Shown piece after piece: positions 33,905 through 45,842 of a stretch of 64,000 nt of DNA. The notes below the pieces were generated by a model. The model ran no database searches, was not told the DNA's origin, and was given only the letters and a program-made list of their open reading frames with translations. The translations under genes were made by a program, and so were the position numbers. This DNA comes from Isoetes taiwanensis. Its lineage: Eukaryota > Streptophyta > Lycopodiopsida > Isoetales > Isoetaceae. The stretch spans positions 184,001 through 248,000 of the forward strand of contig JAJEKV010000137.1 of NCBI GenBank assembly GCA_021234155.1, in the 5' to 3' direction. Numbering within the stretch: position 1 is the stretch's first letter; every line of letters begins with the position of its first letter.

Positions 33905-33990
33905 TATTTGGGGGCTTAACGTGGGCCGTCCAGATCTGAGACGGACGGCCGAGATCAAAATGTCTACACACATCTACACACAAATATAAT
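33905..33990. repeat. GGGGCTTAACGTGGGC motif block 1
   Basis: GGGGGCTTAACGTGGGCCGTCC, then GACGGACGGCCGAGATCAAA, then GTCTACACACATCTACACAC. Blocks with the same order occur at 41205-41285 and, more loosely, 41335-41440, and in copy B at about 56795-56870. The inverted GGCCGTCC/GGACGGCC core resembles ends of plant transposons. Confidence 0.6.
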
Positions 33991-34019
33991 TGTATATATA
34001 CAAGTCTTTGTACTATAAA

Positions 34020-37000
34020 TGGGTCTATGAACCATGGTTTACGAAATCTGGGAACAAAATCCAAGATTAAGAGTGACAGGAATGATAGCATGCATCCAGT
34101 CCAAAGTCATGAAGTTTTAAGCTAAACCCTTTGCTTGATGGCCATTCAATCGAGCTCATCGTTGTTTATTAGATGGAGACTTGCAATTAGATTTCATCGA
34201 TCACTCTACTATAACGAAGCAAACTTTGTCTATAATCCTATTGGATGCTGACTTTATTCGAGGTGTCTTTGGCTAAAGCGAAATTAAATTGCATCTCCTC
34301 TAACAATGAGCATAGATATTTGGTAAGCAGTCTACATGCATCCACACCGTCATTGATAAGCAAACTTCGATAAATATTTTGTTCCTTTATGAACTTCATT
34401 TATTGTCTTATTCTTGATCGTATCCAATTTTATTCGAGGCAAATTCAACAATCATACCAAATGTACAAACAAAAAGCTTGTCCTTGACTCACAGGTGAAT
34501 TAGTTTTGGCTTTCTCGGGAACACTTTCGATGATAGACATTTACGTATAGTTATACACTATTAAGTAGTTGGAAGGTGCATTTTGTACTATAAATGTGTC
34601 CATGAACTATCTGAACATCACGGGAATAAAATCCTCTACCTATATTAACATGCGTTGTAAGGCCCCGAATATCATGCCTTACAATTTTGACAATCTCTAA
34701 TCCTTGCTTTATGATTACTCTACCATTGGGTCTTCTCAACCAATTCCCTTAAGCCATTATGCTTTTGATACCTCAAGCTCTTCCATATCACGAACAATTC
34801 AATCCTCCCATCATCTACCATGTCATGTTCATCTTAAGATGGCGGTCCCATTATACATGCTCTTAATACACTCTTAGCCCCAATGAGCTGCGTGGCCGTA
34901 ACTATAGCGGTCCTAAAAGGTAACTTGTGTTAAATTCTTTGTCGGGCGCACAAAAGGCGTTACAATCACGGGCACTATCTCGGAGAGAGTCTCCGGTGAA
35001 ATACACATGCCAAAAGACACAATCCGCGTATGTACATAATGTGCTAGAATCATAGAACATGAATACAAAAATTGATATGTTCGGCCCGGTTTGAGCATTT
35101 GACCACATACATTTTGAATCTCCCCGCCAATATTAGTTAGGGAGACTTTGAGAATGGTATCGGGGAGTTGTCTATCAAGAATATACTTTGCTTGGAGACA
35201 AGTACACGGTACATACAACTTCTCTTAGTTATGATGGTCCTACAATTCTACTATAATTTGCTCTTGCTATTTTTGCAAATGTATGGACATTAAAATTATC
35301 ACTAGATGCACAATGATTTGGTTAAAGTAAAAAGAATTTAGTTGGTATTCCACAAGCTCCTTGCACTGCATATTCTAAAGGTAATATGTTATTGAAATGC
35401 ATACTAATCTAGTTGGGGATGTCAATAAAGTTTTTGATCGTCACTCTATTCAAAACTACTCCTAAAAAAATAGGCATCCAAATATAGAGTGACTTGAAAA
35501 TTGCAAAGGGTTGAACCTTGCACAATCCATCTCTTCTACAAAATGCTTGAGTTATTATTCAAAAAAAAGAGATGTTACACATGCAATGATATGCAATTTG
35601 TACATGCTTGACAAATTTGCAGAAGACTTAAAATCATTACCAGATCAAATGTTTCACATCCAAAGGTTCCTTAGATCTATCTATCTATCTTAGATCAAAT
35701 GTTTTGCATTCAGAGCTAAGGACACGAATAGCTTTAATACTTGCTCGACACAATTCTCAATGTGTGCAACCTTTTGTTCAAAACTTTAGTATAGATAACT
35801 ACCGTCACCACAAAGAATGGCACCTACGTATACAACATCCAAAGTTCAAAAAAATGTCAAAATCTTGCCTTTGCAAAAGATAAACTCATGCCTCAACTTT
35901 AAAAATAAAGGTGCAAGCAATAGTTCTTTAAACACTTTGCCTTCACAACTTGAAGATATGCCATGAAACACTTTGGCACTTGAGGATGAGCTTGCATTCA
36001 CATAGTTCCACACCTGCAACTAGTGAACTGTGGCATTAGGGCCAACAACAGAAGAACATCGGCTTCATCATTATTACCCTATGGCCAATAAGCTAAATTC
36101 ATATTTACATGCATTCTCAAACACCTTTGAAAATTGCACCAACGTAACAAAGTTTTGAAGTAAAACTGGTTGTCATAAATAATCATTGTCTGATAGTGTT
36201 AGGTTCGGAGACAATGTTCCCATATTCGATATTTATCTCCTTTGTGCCAATATGAGGAGTTAGCGGTTGCTCAATAACGAGAAGAAGCAAAACGATTTGC
36301 CAAATTAAGTAGCATGGAACACGAAGCGAGTTAACTAGGTATATTTACCTCATGCTCTGCTTTTCAAAAGGCTCGCATTCACCTAGGCAATAGTTGCAAA
36401 TGTACAACATTAAAAATGCCCAATGAGAAGGAGGCTTCCCGTAAAAAATAAGGATCCACAAATAAATCACAAAAACTATGGCAAAAGCCCAGCGAGCGAG
36501 GATTTAAAAGCGACTGCGCATGTCTATATGTGTATCAAGTACAAAGATCCACATTGAACAAAGACATTTATACACTTGCCATGGCGGAACCATTTCTGAA
36601 TCATACTTAAGAGGAAGGCCACGGAATTACGGGGCTTGGTCGACATCTAATCTGGGCATAAGAGAAGGATAAACCCAAATGTAGATGCTCAAGAACTTCC
36701 CATTTACGTGGATCATCAGCGCACGCAATAAAAATGCATGCACCCAATTTACTAAATAGATGCGCCAACACGAGTAACATAATTTTATCGCATCTAATTT
36801 TATCTTATAATTAGATGCAAAGCATCATATGAGAACATAAATACTTACGAGAGCACAACATTTCAACTTTGCAAATATGGGATTTGAGGAAGGCGGATCT
36901 ATAAACACTCTCATTAATACTATGGGCGGAATTAGGTCTTGTAGGCCCCGGACCAAAAACTTGCTTGCAATAACAGAGCCAACCTGAGCATTTGGAGCTA

Positions 37001-40000
37001 TTCTAAGAGATGTTTCATAATTTACCTCTTTAATTAAACCAAAATCTCCGGCATATGTGAGCTTATTCAAACTGACCTAAATAAAACAATGTAACTTTTA
37101 TAAATTAGAAAGTAAATTAGATAAAGTAAATTAGATAATAGGCATTAATGATGCATGGGAGGCAAGCATCTGCTTCATTGACACATCTACAATCACATCA
37201 TGGCTCATGCCACGAAAGCAATTTATCATAGCATTGCAAAATTAAAGGCAAAACAAAACCACTAAATGAAGGTACTTTAGTTAGAGATGTGCGAGCTCAC
37301 CCGAACGACATGCAAAGGACAAATTTAACTCCACGAACCCATTTTTCCTATCTATTGATTTATTAATTACTTTTCTCATCTCTAGGCGGTTGGAAAATAT
37401 ATGCAATGTGCACTCAAAAAGTGGTAGCTTCGGTGGCGGGGCACTTGACTTGGCAAACGAGAAGGTCCTAGGTTTGCTAGCCGATCAATTCTTCCCGGTT
37501 TCCAATATGATGGTTCGGGGAAGGTGTTCGGTGTACATGAGGATCGAGTGTATACATGAGGATCGAAAAGGCTCGATCATTTGCAGCACATGATGGTCAC
37601 ACAAATTGTTCACCATCATGTTGGAAAGGAACTCTAGTGGTCTTCCCATTAAAAGCGATGTGCAAAAGGCTCTAGTGTGTAATGCGTAAGGAGCGTGTCA
37701 CGAGAATAAGGAGCTCAAACCCATCCATCCTCGGTTTCCAACATCCTTCTTTTCCTAGCAACCTAATAAATTATTCTTTTAATCATCTAATATATGAATA
37801 TTAAAGATCTACGCCGGATCTCTCGAATAGGCGCTCTTCGGATCAAAACCCGATCAGCAATAGAAAGATCAAAATCTTTTACAAGTATCTTCTAACCTAG
37901 CACCCTCAAATCGACTAAAGAAAGCTCACACCATAATGCGAGCATATAGAATGTGCAACAAGTAAATCAATCACGAATATTCCACCCGGTTGTTTGTTAT
38001 TGCTTCTTACATGGTGAAATTGAAATCTTAAGAGCTGTTTAATTCATTTTACGATGGATTGCCTACTTGTTCAATTAAGGGGACCAAACTAATATTCTTG
38101 GGCTAGTACACGCAATGCATTTCATGTTTTCATAATGGATCAATGTCGGGACGACTAACATGAGTGTCGGATCATCTGAAACGTTTGGACCATACATGAC
38201 TAATGGCATTGGCCGGTTTGTGACATCGAAAACATTTACAATGATAGCGACTTTGACAAGTTATCTCGGCGGGTTTTAGACCCGCAGATTCAAAATCAAA
38301 ACCTACATATCTGTTTGCACAAATATATGCCATTAATCGACAAAGAAAATCTCTATGAAAGGTATGATGACACAACATAATCGCCCGGACATTGGGCTCA
38401 AATGCAAAAACCTCACCTTTTCCCGGTTCTAGTCTTTTGCTAACTTGACTACATCTTTTGCATGCTATGATCACGATACTCAAAGCTGTCCAAGTTCCCT
38501 TTTCATTACACTTTTGTCAATCCATGTGGCTTCAAAGTGCTTCACACACGAAGATACAAATCATCTCTGAAGTTAATCAAGCTTCTAAATTTCAAAACTT
38601 TGGAACTACATAATGCAAATTTGGAGCGTTTGAGTGAATCAAAACAAATTTGCATTTGATTCACCAAGATGATATTTTGTTAAGAATACAAATAGAAGGT
38701 TACATTACATTGTCCTCTCTGGCTAGACTCTATTCCGCTTATGATTTACATATATGTGGCACACAAATAACCTGCATGAAAAGATAGTATTAATCAAACA
38801 ACCCGGGGAGAAAAACATGGCTCAAAGCTAAATATAATGCGAGAAGATCTTACCCTTATAGCCCGGCCCAGTTCACAAGCTCCGTCACATATCCAAAATG
38901 GTTCACCAAAAGAGTGGCAAAGCGCATTTTTTCAAGATGTTTAAGTAGCAAAAAGATAAAGCGGATAAGATGCTTACTATGATCTTAAGCCTAACTCTGC
39001 ATCCAATGGCATAACGTTGTGGGTGCGCCAATACTCCTACAAATAGCTTGCATTCCATGTGTACTCGGAGAAGGATTGATCAAAATGCTTGACAACCGAC
39101 TTTAGTTCTTACTCTCTTGGTCCATTGATCATCCACCATGTCGGCCTCCCGATTTAAACAAGCCTCAAGTCGGCAAAAAAGAAAAGGCATAAAGGCATAA
39201 GAGGATAAAATCACGAGCAGACAGACTCCTCAAGTTTGGTCAACAAGCTGAGATACCAAACATGTTTGAAACTAGCAAATATGCAAGATTTAGTTGAAGA
39301 TTCAAAGGCTGGATTGCACAATTTTCACGGATTTCTGGATAGCATAATGTTTTCGACTACATGGCACAAGAAAACAATAAAACTTTATTGTATTGTGGAA
39401 GGTGCATCTGAAGCCATTTGAAACACCTTGGTTAGGCGGTGAAGGCAAGAGCAAAACTAGGTTCATATATGGGGGTGCGGTTTGGCCACTTGGTTAAAGT
39501 AGAATATCAATTTACATATGCACCACAGTAAAGGCGATTCTGAAGGCGTTTTAACCCTAGGATGAGCGTTGCAAGAATTTGCACACTAACACTTCATTCC
39601 TAAAACGGATTGAAGCGTAGTCATATCAATGTTTCCATTTTCCAAAGCACATTTCTCGAGAAAAGCACAAGCATGGACTCGGCGAGGAGTGTGAACATAA
39701 ATTCTAAACTTTTGATGGTGTCTAAATTACGGGGAGGCTACCATGAATAAATGTCAAAATACCTTAGGAGCGAAACTAAAGAAGACCAAGTCATATAATG
39801 AAGCCACGATTAATCGTTAGCTGTACTTCTTCTAATGTGAGCCATGTGCCCGTCCATAGGCTCCTCGGAGACATCTGATCTTGAATTCACAAAGGCACAT
39901 CACCAAGCGGTTAATCTCATAAAGTGCATAAAGTTGAAGTGGTGAACAAAATGAAATGTTATTTTTTTGGCACTTACAACTTGCATCTTGATATCGAGGA

Positions 40001-41128
40001 AGGCCGGTGATATACGATTCTGGATTGCCCATTCCCAGCTTCCATCATCTTTTCTACCAAGTGCATGAAGCGAGAAGATAGGGGCTACACACAAGTTTCA
40101 AGGTTCAAAATCACCAATTAAGCCACATATTTGCATATATACAGCAATGTGAAAAGAAAAGATTATAATGCATAAACCCAATACTCAGGGAAATATTTGT
40201 CAAGAAAGATTGAAGACATTATCAGGACACACTGTGTATGTTACCAAAGTCCATGGCCCTGTTAAAAGATGACCCAACTCCATTCCATTTACGAAAATAT
40301 GAAAGCTCAATAACTTGATGATCGGCGGTTTTTTAGATCGACTTAGGAAGGAATAATAAGAGCCTCAAAAACAAAAGCATGGCGTAACTAGCTTGCAAGG
40401 TCATCTACTATAGAAGCAGCAGCCAAGCTTGCAACAAGAAAAAATGTTGCATCATATCACTAACCTCTGTTTGTAAGATAAAATGCATGGTCCATATCGT
40501 TAAAAGCATGTTCTTGCATGAATGAGCAATGAAACCACTAAGTGCGTTCAACTGATTTGTATTACCCAATGCTCAAAGGTGATAGCTTTATACCACTGAA
40601 TAATTACCGAAATTCATGTAGGTAGAATAATTATACACGAAAAAGATCATTGGCTCTAGCATGGCAAAAGCAACCGTCATCTATTAACCTCCACTTTGAA
40701 AACATCATTGCCGGCATCAAAGCGGCACAATATAATGCTCTAAATCCGGCACACCGCGGAGGTCTTGCCATAAAAATTTGGCCAGCACCAGTTGACCATG
40801 CCGGATTAAGCGGACGGCGAAAAAATTTCAGCTTAAGCAAAAGGCAAAAACCTTCTTATCGGGGAACAAAGCCGACCAATCCCGGGCGGATCTTTCCTCC
40901 ACAACACTACTCCATTCAAAAAACACCTCTAAAAGCAAGGCGGTTATATGAAATCAAATCAAAATAGGGCAGATCGTCATTTTTTAGCAAGGTTTTGTGG
41001 CCGACCTTGCTTTGGTACTTGGAGGAAGCGAGAGCATCTTGAGAGCCGGTTTGGAGAGGCCATTTACCCGTGCTACATACCCGATGCTAGATCGTTGAGA
41101 TTGATGAGGAGATTTACGCTGCGCCATA
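34020..41128. other. Right 7 kb of repeat copy A, no recognised domains
   Basis: Only short open frames exist. The more protein-like ones on the minus strand are 34913-35218 (ILDRQLPDTILKVSLTNIGG), 36825-37070 (LTYAGDFGLIKEVNYETSLR), 38172-38483 (CQSRYHCKCFRCHKPANAIS) and 40631-40840. They look like exon-sized fragments, but I cannot name a family. TACTATAAATGGGTCTATGAAC (34007) and TACTATAAATGTGTCCATGAAC (34588) form a direct repeat. Confidence 0.4.
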
Positions 41129-41204
41129 GCGGACCCGAAAGCAATTGACTAGGGCAAGCCACAACAGTGCGTCCATCGATAAGATTCGATGGAGAAATCG
41201 AATT

Positions 41205-41440
41205 GGGGCTTTTAACGTGGGCGTCCGGTCACGAGATGGGCGGCCGGGGATTAAAATGTCTACACACTCTACACACAATATCCCGATGGGCCGGTCGAGA
41301 TGAAATGCCCCAATGTCAAGGGGCCGAGATTAAAAGCCCCAAATCGGGGCTGCTTGGGGTAATCTGAGGTGTCACCGTCTGGACCCGTCCATCTCGGTGA
41401 TGGGCCGGTAGAGATCAATCTCTACCAACACGTTGGTAGA
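41205..41440. repeat. GGGGCTTTTAACGTGGGC motif blocks 2 and 3
   Basis: Block 2 (41205-41285) matches 33905-33990. Block 3 (41335-41440) repeats AAAAGCCCCAAATC and the following region of block 1 in degenerate form. They lie at the far end of copy A and may include its terminus. Confidence 0.5.
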
Positions 41441-41499
41441 GCCAATATAATTATATATATATGAGTGATAGTAGATATATGTACAAGTTCAAAATCTTA

Positions 41500-43100
41500 T
41501 TCAAAGATTCCTAAATTTCATCTTTTTCTAATCCTCGGTGCTAGGTTCATGCTCTTGAGCATAATGGTCATCCTCTTGGCATGAATGGTGCGGATCTTGG
41601 CCTCCTCGGCTTTGGCGCTTCTGGCGAGATCCAGCCATTGTTGATGTGGTTCGATGAGTAAAGTGGCCCATCTTGAACTCCTCAATAGACCTTTGATGTA
41701 GGCACTTTCGAAGAGAGTTTTACGGATCATCGGGGCCGATATTTGTTGGCAATGTCGAATATTACGGCGGCTCTCTTTTGTCTTTGGGGATTTGGCCCAT
41801 GGCGGACCTTCTTGAGGGGAATCGGTCGAGGTGGTGGAGGCTAGTTTTTCGACCACAGTGCGACTACCTTGTTAGATCCATTGGCGGAGATAATTCTTGC
41901 ATCTTTGCTTTCTTCTTCTCGTACTCCATATTTTCCTTGAGCTTTAAGTAGCTTCTGCTGATGTTGCCCTCCTTGGACTGCATTGGGTATGGTTGTCGGC
42001 GTGGAAAATCTTGTCATTCTTTGGCCTCCTCCTCCTCTTCTTCTTTAGCTCCTTGTGCCCTCCTCTTGTTGGTGTGGTCCTTCCTCCTCGTGCTCATCCT
42101 CCTGCGGTTCGTCCGAATTTGTAGTTCTCGATAACCATGCTCTCCCTCGCCTAGCTTCCGCCTCCTTGTTGGCTTCTCCCCTTGCACCACGCCCGCTTTG
42201 CTCACTTTTCTTCCGCATTGGTTGCTCGCTCCTCTTGCTCTCTTTATTCCGGTGGTTTGGGGCTGCTCCTGTTTGCTTGTTGCTTTCGGGTACTCTTCTT
42301 GGTGTTGGGGTTTCTCACGCTTCTCGAGGTTGCTCTTGCTACTTGTTCCTTACACCTTCTCTTCACATTGCCGGGTTGCTCTCTCACGGGTGGAGCGATT
42401 CGTCACGAAGAGCTTGAGTGGCCAAGTTAGATCATCGGCCTAGGTCGCGGGGCCTCCGCAATTTGCTTATCGCCGCCCAGTGAGTGTTTCAGCGTTAAGG
42501 TGCAAAGGCTGGAGCCTCCAACCTTCCTAGCTACTTGTTTGGTCCTCCCTAACAACTTAGCTTCCCCGATGGTGGCCTCTTGACGATCTTGCCTCTATCT
42601 TGCGGCTCCTTTGGGTCGATCTCGTCGGTGTTGGATTCGGTGGACACTCTTATGGCGGCTTGTTAGCTTCTAATTAAGCCTTACAAGGGTAAAGGAAAAG
42701 TTCAAGCTACTATTTGGGAACTTCTAAGGAGTAGAGGCGCTTTTATAGGTTTATTAGCTACTTTTTCTTAAGAGTAAATTTATTATAACTATGGGTTAAT
42801 AATTAAGGTATTTCCCCTAATCACTTAACTATTTCTCAAAATTTCCTAATTCCTTTTGGGCCAAGTAGTGGTCATTTCCATGATTTCTTTCAAGCTTTAT
42901 TTTGGCGATTTCTCATTCAATTTTTCACTTGAAAGGTCGCGGTTCATGAACAACTTGAGCTCAAATTTACTAGAAAGGTTTCTTTTGACTATATTATTTC
43001 TACCACTTAGACTATACTTAATCTAATTCACGACCACGCTAATGGGGAAAAAAATTCTCCCATATTTGGCGGTTCAAAGGCTGGAATTCTCATTCCATTC
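41500..43100 (-). pseudogene. Probable gypsy gag leader and N-terminus
   Basis: Just inside the 5' LTR and primer site, minus-strand frames are Lys/Glu/Arg-rich: STESNTDEIDPKEPQDRGKI (about 42640), KDHTNKRRAQGAKEEEEEEA (42014-42205), LKENMEYEKKKAKMQEL (about 41900), and a 112-codon frame at 41518-41856. Position and charge pattern suit gag, but no capsid signature is certain. Frames are broken repeatedly. The plus-strand frames at 42055-42443 are antisense shadows. Confidence 0.45.
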
Positions 43101-43173
43101 CATAGCTAGGCCGGTTAGTCTACCCGATTGAGGGATATGGTGGATTGCTAGCTCTTGGTCAACCAAGAACATT

Positions 43174-43184
43174 GCTCGATACCA
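43174..43184 (-). promoter_or_regulatory. Primer-binding site for initiator-Met tRNA
   Basis: One base inside the 5' LTR the minus strand reads TGGTATCGAGC, matching the plant initiator-methionine site TGGTATCAGAGC except for one missing A. This fixes transcription as minus strand and the 43186-44833 copy as the 5' LTR. Confidence 0.8.
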
Positions 43185-43185
43185 T

Positions 43186-44833
43186 TGTGGCTCTCCACTG
43201 CTAAACATCTGGTAGCCCGGCCGTACACTTTCGGCGAAAATCCCCCGTCCGGCTCAACAACCGCCAGGGCCCTCCGTCTATCCCACTATGGAACTCCCGT
43301 AGTGCGGAAAGAAGTTTCTGAAGGTGTCTTGCGAGCCCTTCCCCTATGGGCTCCTATCACGGTGAGCATAAACAACGTCGGAACTAGCAATAACAATACA
43401 ACATACTACCTCGAAGGGTAGTCCATCACATATCCACATGAGCAAAGGAGATAATCATAAACCATAAAACATGAGAGCTCCTACCCATGGCTCCGACTCA
43501 TAAGGAGGTGGGCCATTTGGATAGGTCTCAAGATAGAAAGCGGCCAGAGTCATAACAATGGTGAGGGCTGGCATAAGACAATGGCTAGGGTTGACCACTC
43601 CATCCGCCCCTCCTATGCATACTTTGCGGATGGGCTAAATCGGGGCTCGGCATGACTCTAGCCTTCGGGATCACATGCAATCCCATGGCATCACCCATCG
43701 GGACTACTCCGGTTGCATCTCCACAGGTCCGATGAGGGCGGGAAGGTTGCATCTCCCCTTCCCGGGGTCTAGAGGTTCCGTGGGCTAGAGAATGCGTGGC
43801 GACACGATTAGTGCCGACTTAACCCCCAAAATGAGAGCCAAGCCAACACTTGCAGCTCTCGAGAGGCGAGCGACACCATTGCCCCCCGGAGGTGTCGGAC
43901 CCATGCTTTCGACCCACCCCTGCAGTGGCCAGACCATAAGCCTAGCCCACTATGGGATCCCCGAAGCCCCCACTTTCGGCGGGGATCCTCCCTCCACATT
44001 CCCTCCAGTCCCGTTATGTGGTCTTTGAGTCATATCATAGCCCGATAGCTGGTGGGTTCCTATGCACAGGCCGCAACTAATAGGAACTAAAGGGATCTAC
44101 TCTAGGAGCATACTACATATGGCCCTAGGTCTCTACCCCCTTCCCAATACAAGAGGAGCAAACATGATCAACCATCATCACATAATCATCATATCATGAG
44201 AATAATCATAAGAAGAACATCTTAACCTAATCATACAACCTAACTAAGGGTTAGGGTTCATTGATTAGGGTTCAAGATGTTGAATCTGAGTTCTAGGATG
44301 GCTCTACTCTAGATACAAGATACTAGCACATCACGGAATGCTAATTCCGGATGAGCTATCACAACTACTACCCTACATACCTGCTCGATGCTCTCCCTCC
44401 AGATCCGGTGTGCCTCCATGGTCTTGACTCACGTGATGCTTGCTCTTGCTCCAGAGCGAGTCTACCTGGCGCTGGGGCTGCTTTGCACTAGTCTATGCCC
44501 CGACAAGCGATGTTCAAGCGGGGTTTTGAGCAGTAGGTGAGTCTCACGGGTGCTAGGGCTGGAAAGAGGCCTAGGGTTAGGGTTCCAGCCTATATAAGTT
44601 AGGTCCACCTAGGATGCCCACGTGGCACCAATCAGGGTGAGTCTCGTGTGGCGGTTGCCCAATAGGTTAAGGCCACGTGGAAAATGGTCTTAACCTAAGG
44701 TTGGCTAAGTTATATGAATAACTTAGTCATGCCCCCCTAGTGCCACAATCTATGGTATACAAGGCTATGAAGATAGACTTGTATAGTGGCCAGAGTCCAA
44801 GAATATCGTATTCATAGCGTATATTCCCCAGGC
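43186..44833 (-). repeat. 5' LTR of the gypsy element
   Basis: Colinear with 20819-22457. Starts TGTGGCTC on the plus strand. Near its outer end the last dozen bases are altered (CCCCAGGC where the other LTR has CCCCCGAACGCCACA) just before GTCCA. TATATAAG lies at 44591-44598. Differences from the other LTR are clustered short indels. Confidence 0.9.
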
Positions 44834-44838
44834 GTCCA
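44834..44838. repeat. Gypsy element TSD, right copy (GTCCA)
   Basis: Pairs with 20814-20818. Joining the flanks restores the hAT reading across the insertion site. Confidence 0.75.
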
Positions 44839-45842
44839 CGATCCACAAGTGCATGATGATGATAAAATGGAAGCTAGAAGCGGAAAATGGAATTAGCGAT
44901 GTAATTCTAATGTCTCGATGCCGCGCAATTGGTATCTTTGGAGCAGATCCGTCTTCATCTCTTTTGCTTGAATCATTACCTGCTGCCATATCCTCATCTG
45001 TGACATCCTCTGATCGTCCGCCAGTGCCTAAGAGAGCTCAAACAATATTAAATAAAAGAAGAAGTGTTTTAACCATTCAAAGAATGGAGCACGCAATGGA
45101 GATGGAGGTGAGATGTTTCGTGGAGGCAAACCTCTCCTTCAATTTGCTAAAATTACCTTGCTTTGGACAAAGATGATAGAGGCATTTTCTCAAATTGGGG
45201 AAACTTGCAGTGGTGTTACTTACACTGCAATGAGGACTACAAGACTAAAAGAACACTTGGGAATGTGAAAATGAAGTGTGACCCATGTGAAAGCAACTTT
45301 GGCGAAATATGGTTGCACACTAATGTCGATGGGTGGGTAGATATCAATGGTAGGGGTCTGATTAATATCCTTGCCTCTAGTGCATATGGAGCGATGTTCT
45401 TGAAGACTATAGATTGCAGCAAGGTTGGACTAAAATTGATGCACCATGGTTGGCGAGAGAGAGGATGAAAAGAGGCCGTCATTGAAGTAGGCAAAAAAAT
45501 GTTGTACAAATTATTCTTACGATAGCATCTACATGTGTGGCAATGGGAAACTTGGTGAGGAGGAGTTCTCTCTGTAGTAAGAACACCTTGTGCATCTCAT
45601 TGTATTGACCTTCTTTTGGAGGATATTGAAAAACTTGGTTGGGTAAAATCACGCAACAGCTAAGGCTTACTATTACTCTTTTTTTCAAGAAGAAGAAGAA
45701 GCTAAAAGACTACAACCACAGTGACAATGTTGAGGTCGATAAGACCAGGTTTGGCATCATATTTATTGTGATTCAATGCTTTCTAAAGCTAGAGTATAGG
45801 ATGCAACAAACAATAGTTTAGGATCTTTGGAATAATTGGAAT
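44839..45842 (+). pseudogene. hAT transposase, middle piece (DUF659 region)
   Basis: Continues the gene interrupted at 20818. The frame from 44853 reads KWKLEAENGISDVILMSRCR, a Ser-rich linker, then RCFVEANLSFNLLK. Shifted frames give TKMIEAFSQIG and TAMRTTRLKEHLG, then DGWVDINGRGLINILASSA and GAMFLKTIDCS. This is the DUF659 catalytic core, with DGW as the usual TDGWTD. After VAMGNL come CISLY-PSFGG and KTRFGIIFIVIQCFLKLEYR and LWNNWN. Multiple stops and shifts are present. It ends at GGAAT (45838-45842), where a LINE begins. Confidence 0.8.

Larger units (their letters stand above)
29276..41128. repeat. 12-kb gene-fragment-bearing repeat, copy A
   Basis: From GCATCTTGAAATTAA at 29276 onward, the sequence is colinear with 52270-64000 to the end of the window. 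Flanks differ on the left (29275 and 52269), so this is one boundary. The right boundary lies at or after 41128 and cannot be fixed because copy B runs off the window. It lies inside the gypsy interior. The left 4.5 kb holds intron-bearing gene fragments on the minus strand. The right 7 kb has no recognised domain. Confidence 0.9.
20819..44833 (-). mobile_element. Ty3/gypsy chromovirus, 24.0 kb including nested DNA
   Basis: Two direct copies of about 1.64 kb (20819-22457 and 43186-44833) are LTRs. The element reads on the minus strand: initiator-Met primer site next to the right LTR, integrase/chromodomain and polypurine tract next to the left LTR. A GTCCA target duplication brackets it. The internal region is 20.7 kb, of which at least 11.85 kb (29276-41128) is a separate repeat. 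Without that, the element would be about 12 kb, reasonable for a large plant chromovirus. It landed in the BED-finger exon of a hAT transposase gene. Confidence 0.88.

Noticed and set aside
35675-35696. Palindromic AGATCTATCTATCTATCTTA as an operator-like site
   Set aside because: A short ATCT microsatellite, present in both copies of the 12-kb repeat; no regulatory context.
42055-42443. Plus-strand frames rich in Leu/Cys/Ser that look membrane-like
   Set aside because: Antisense of the Lys/Glu-rich gag-like minus strand next to the LTR.
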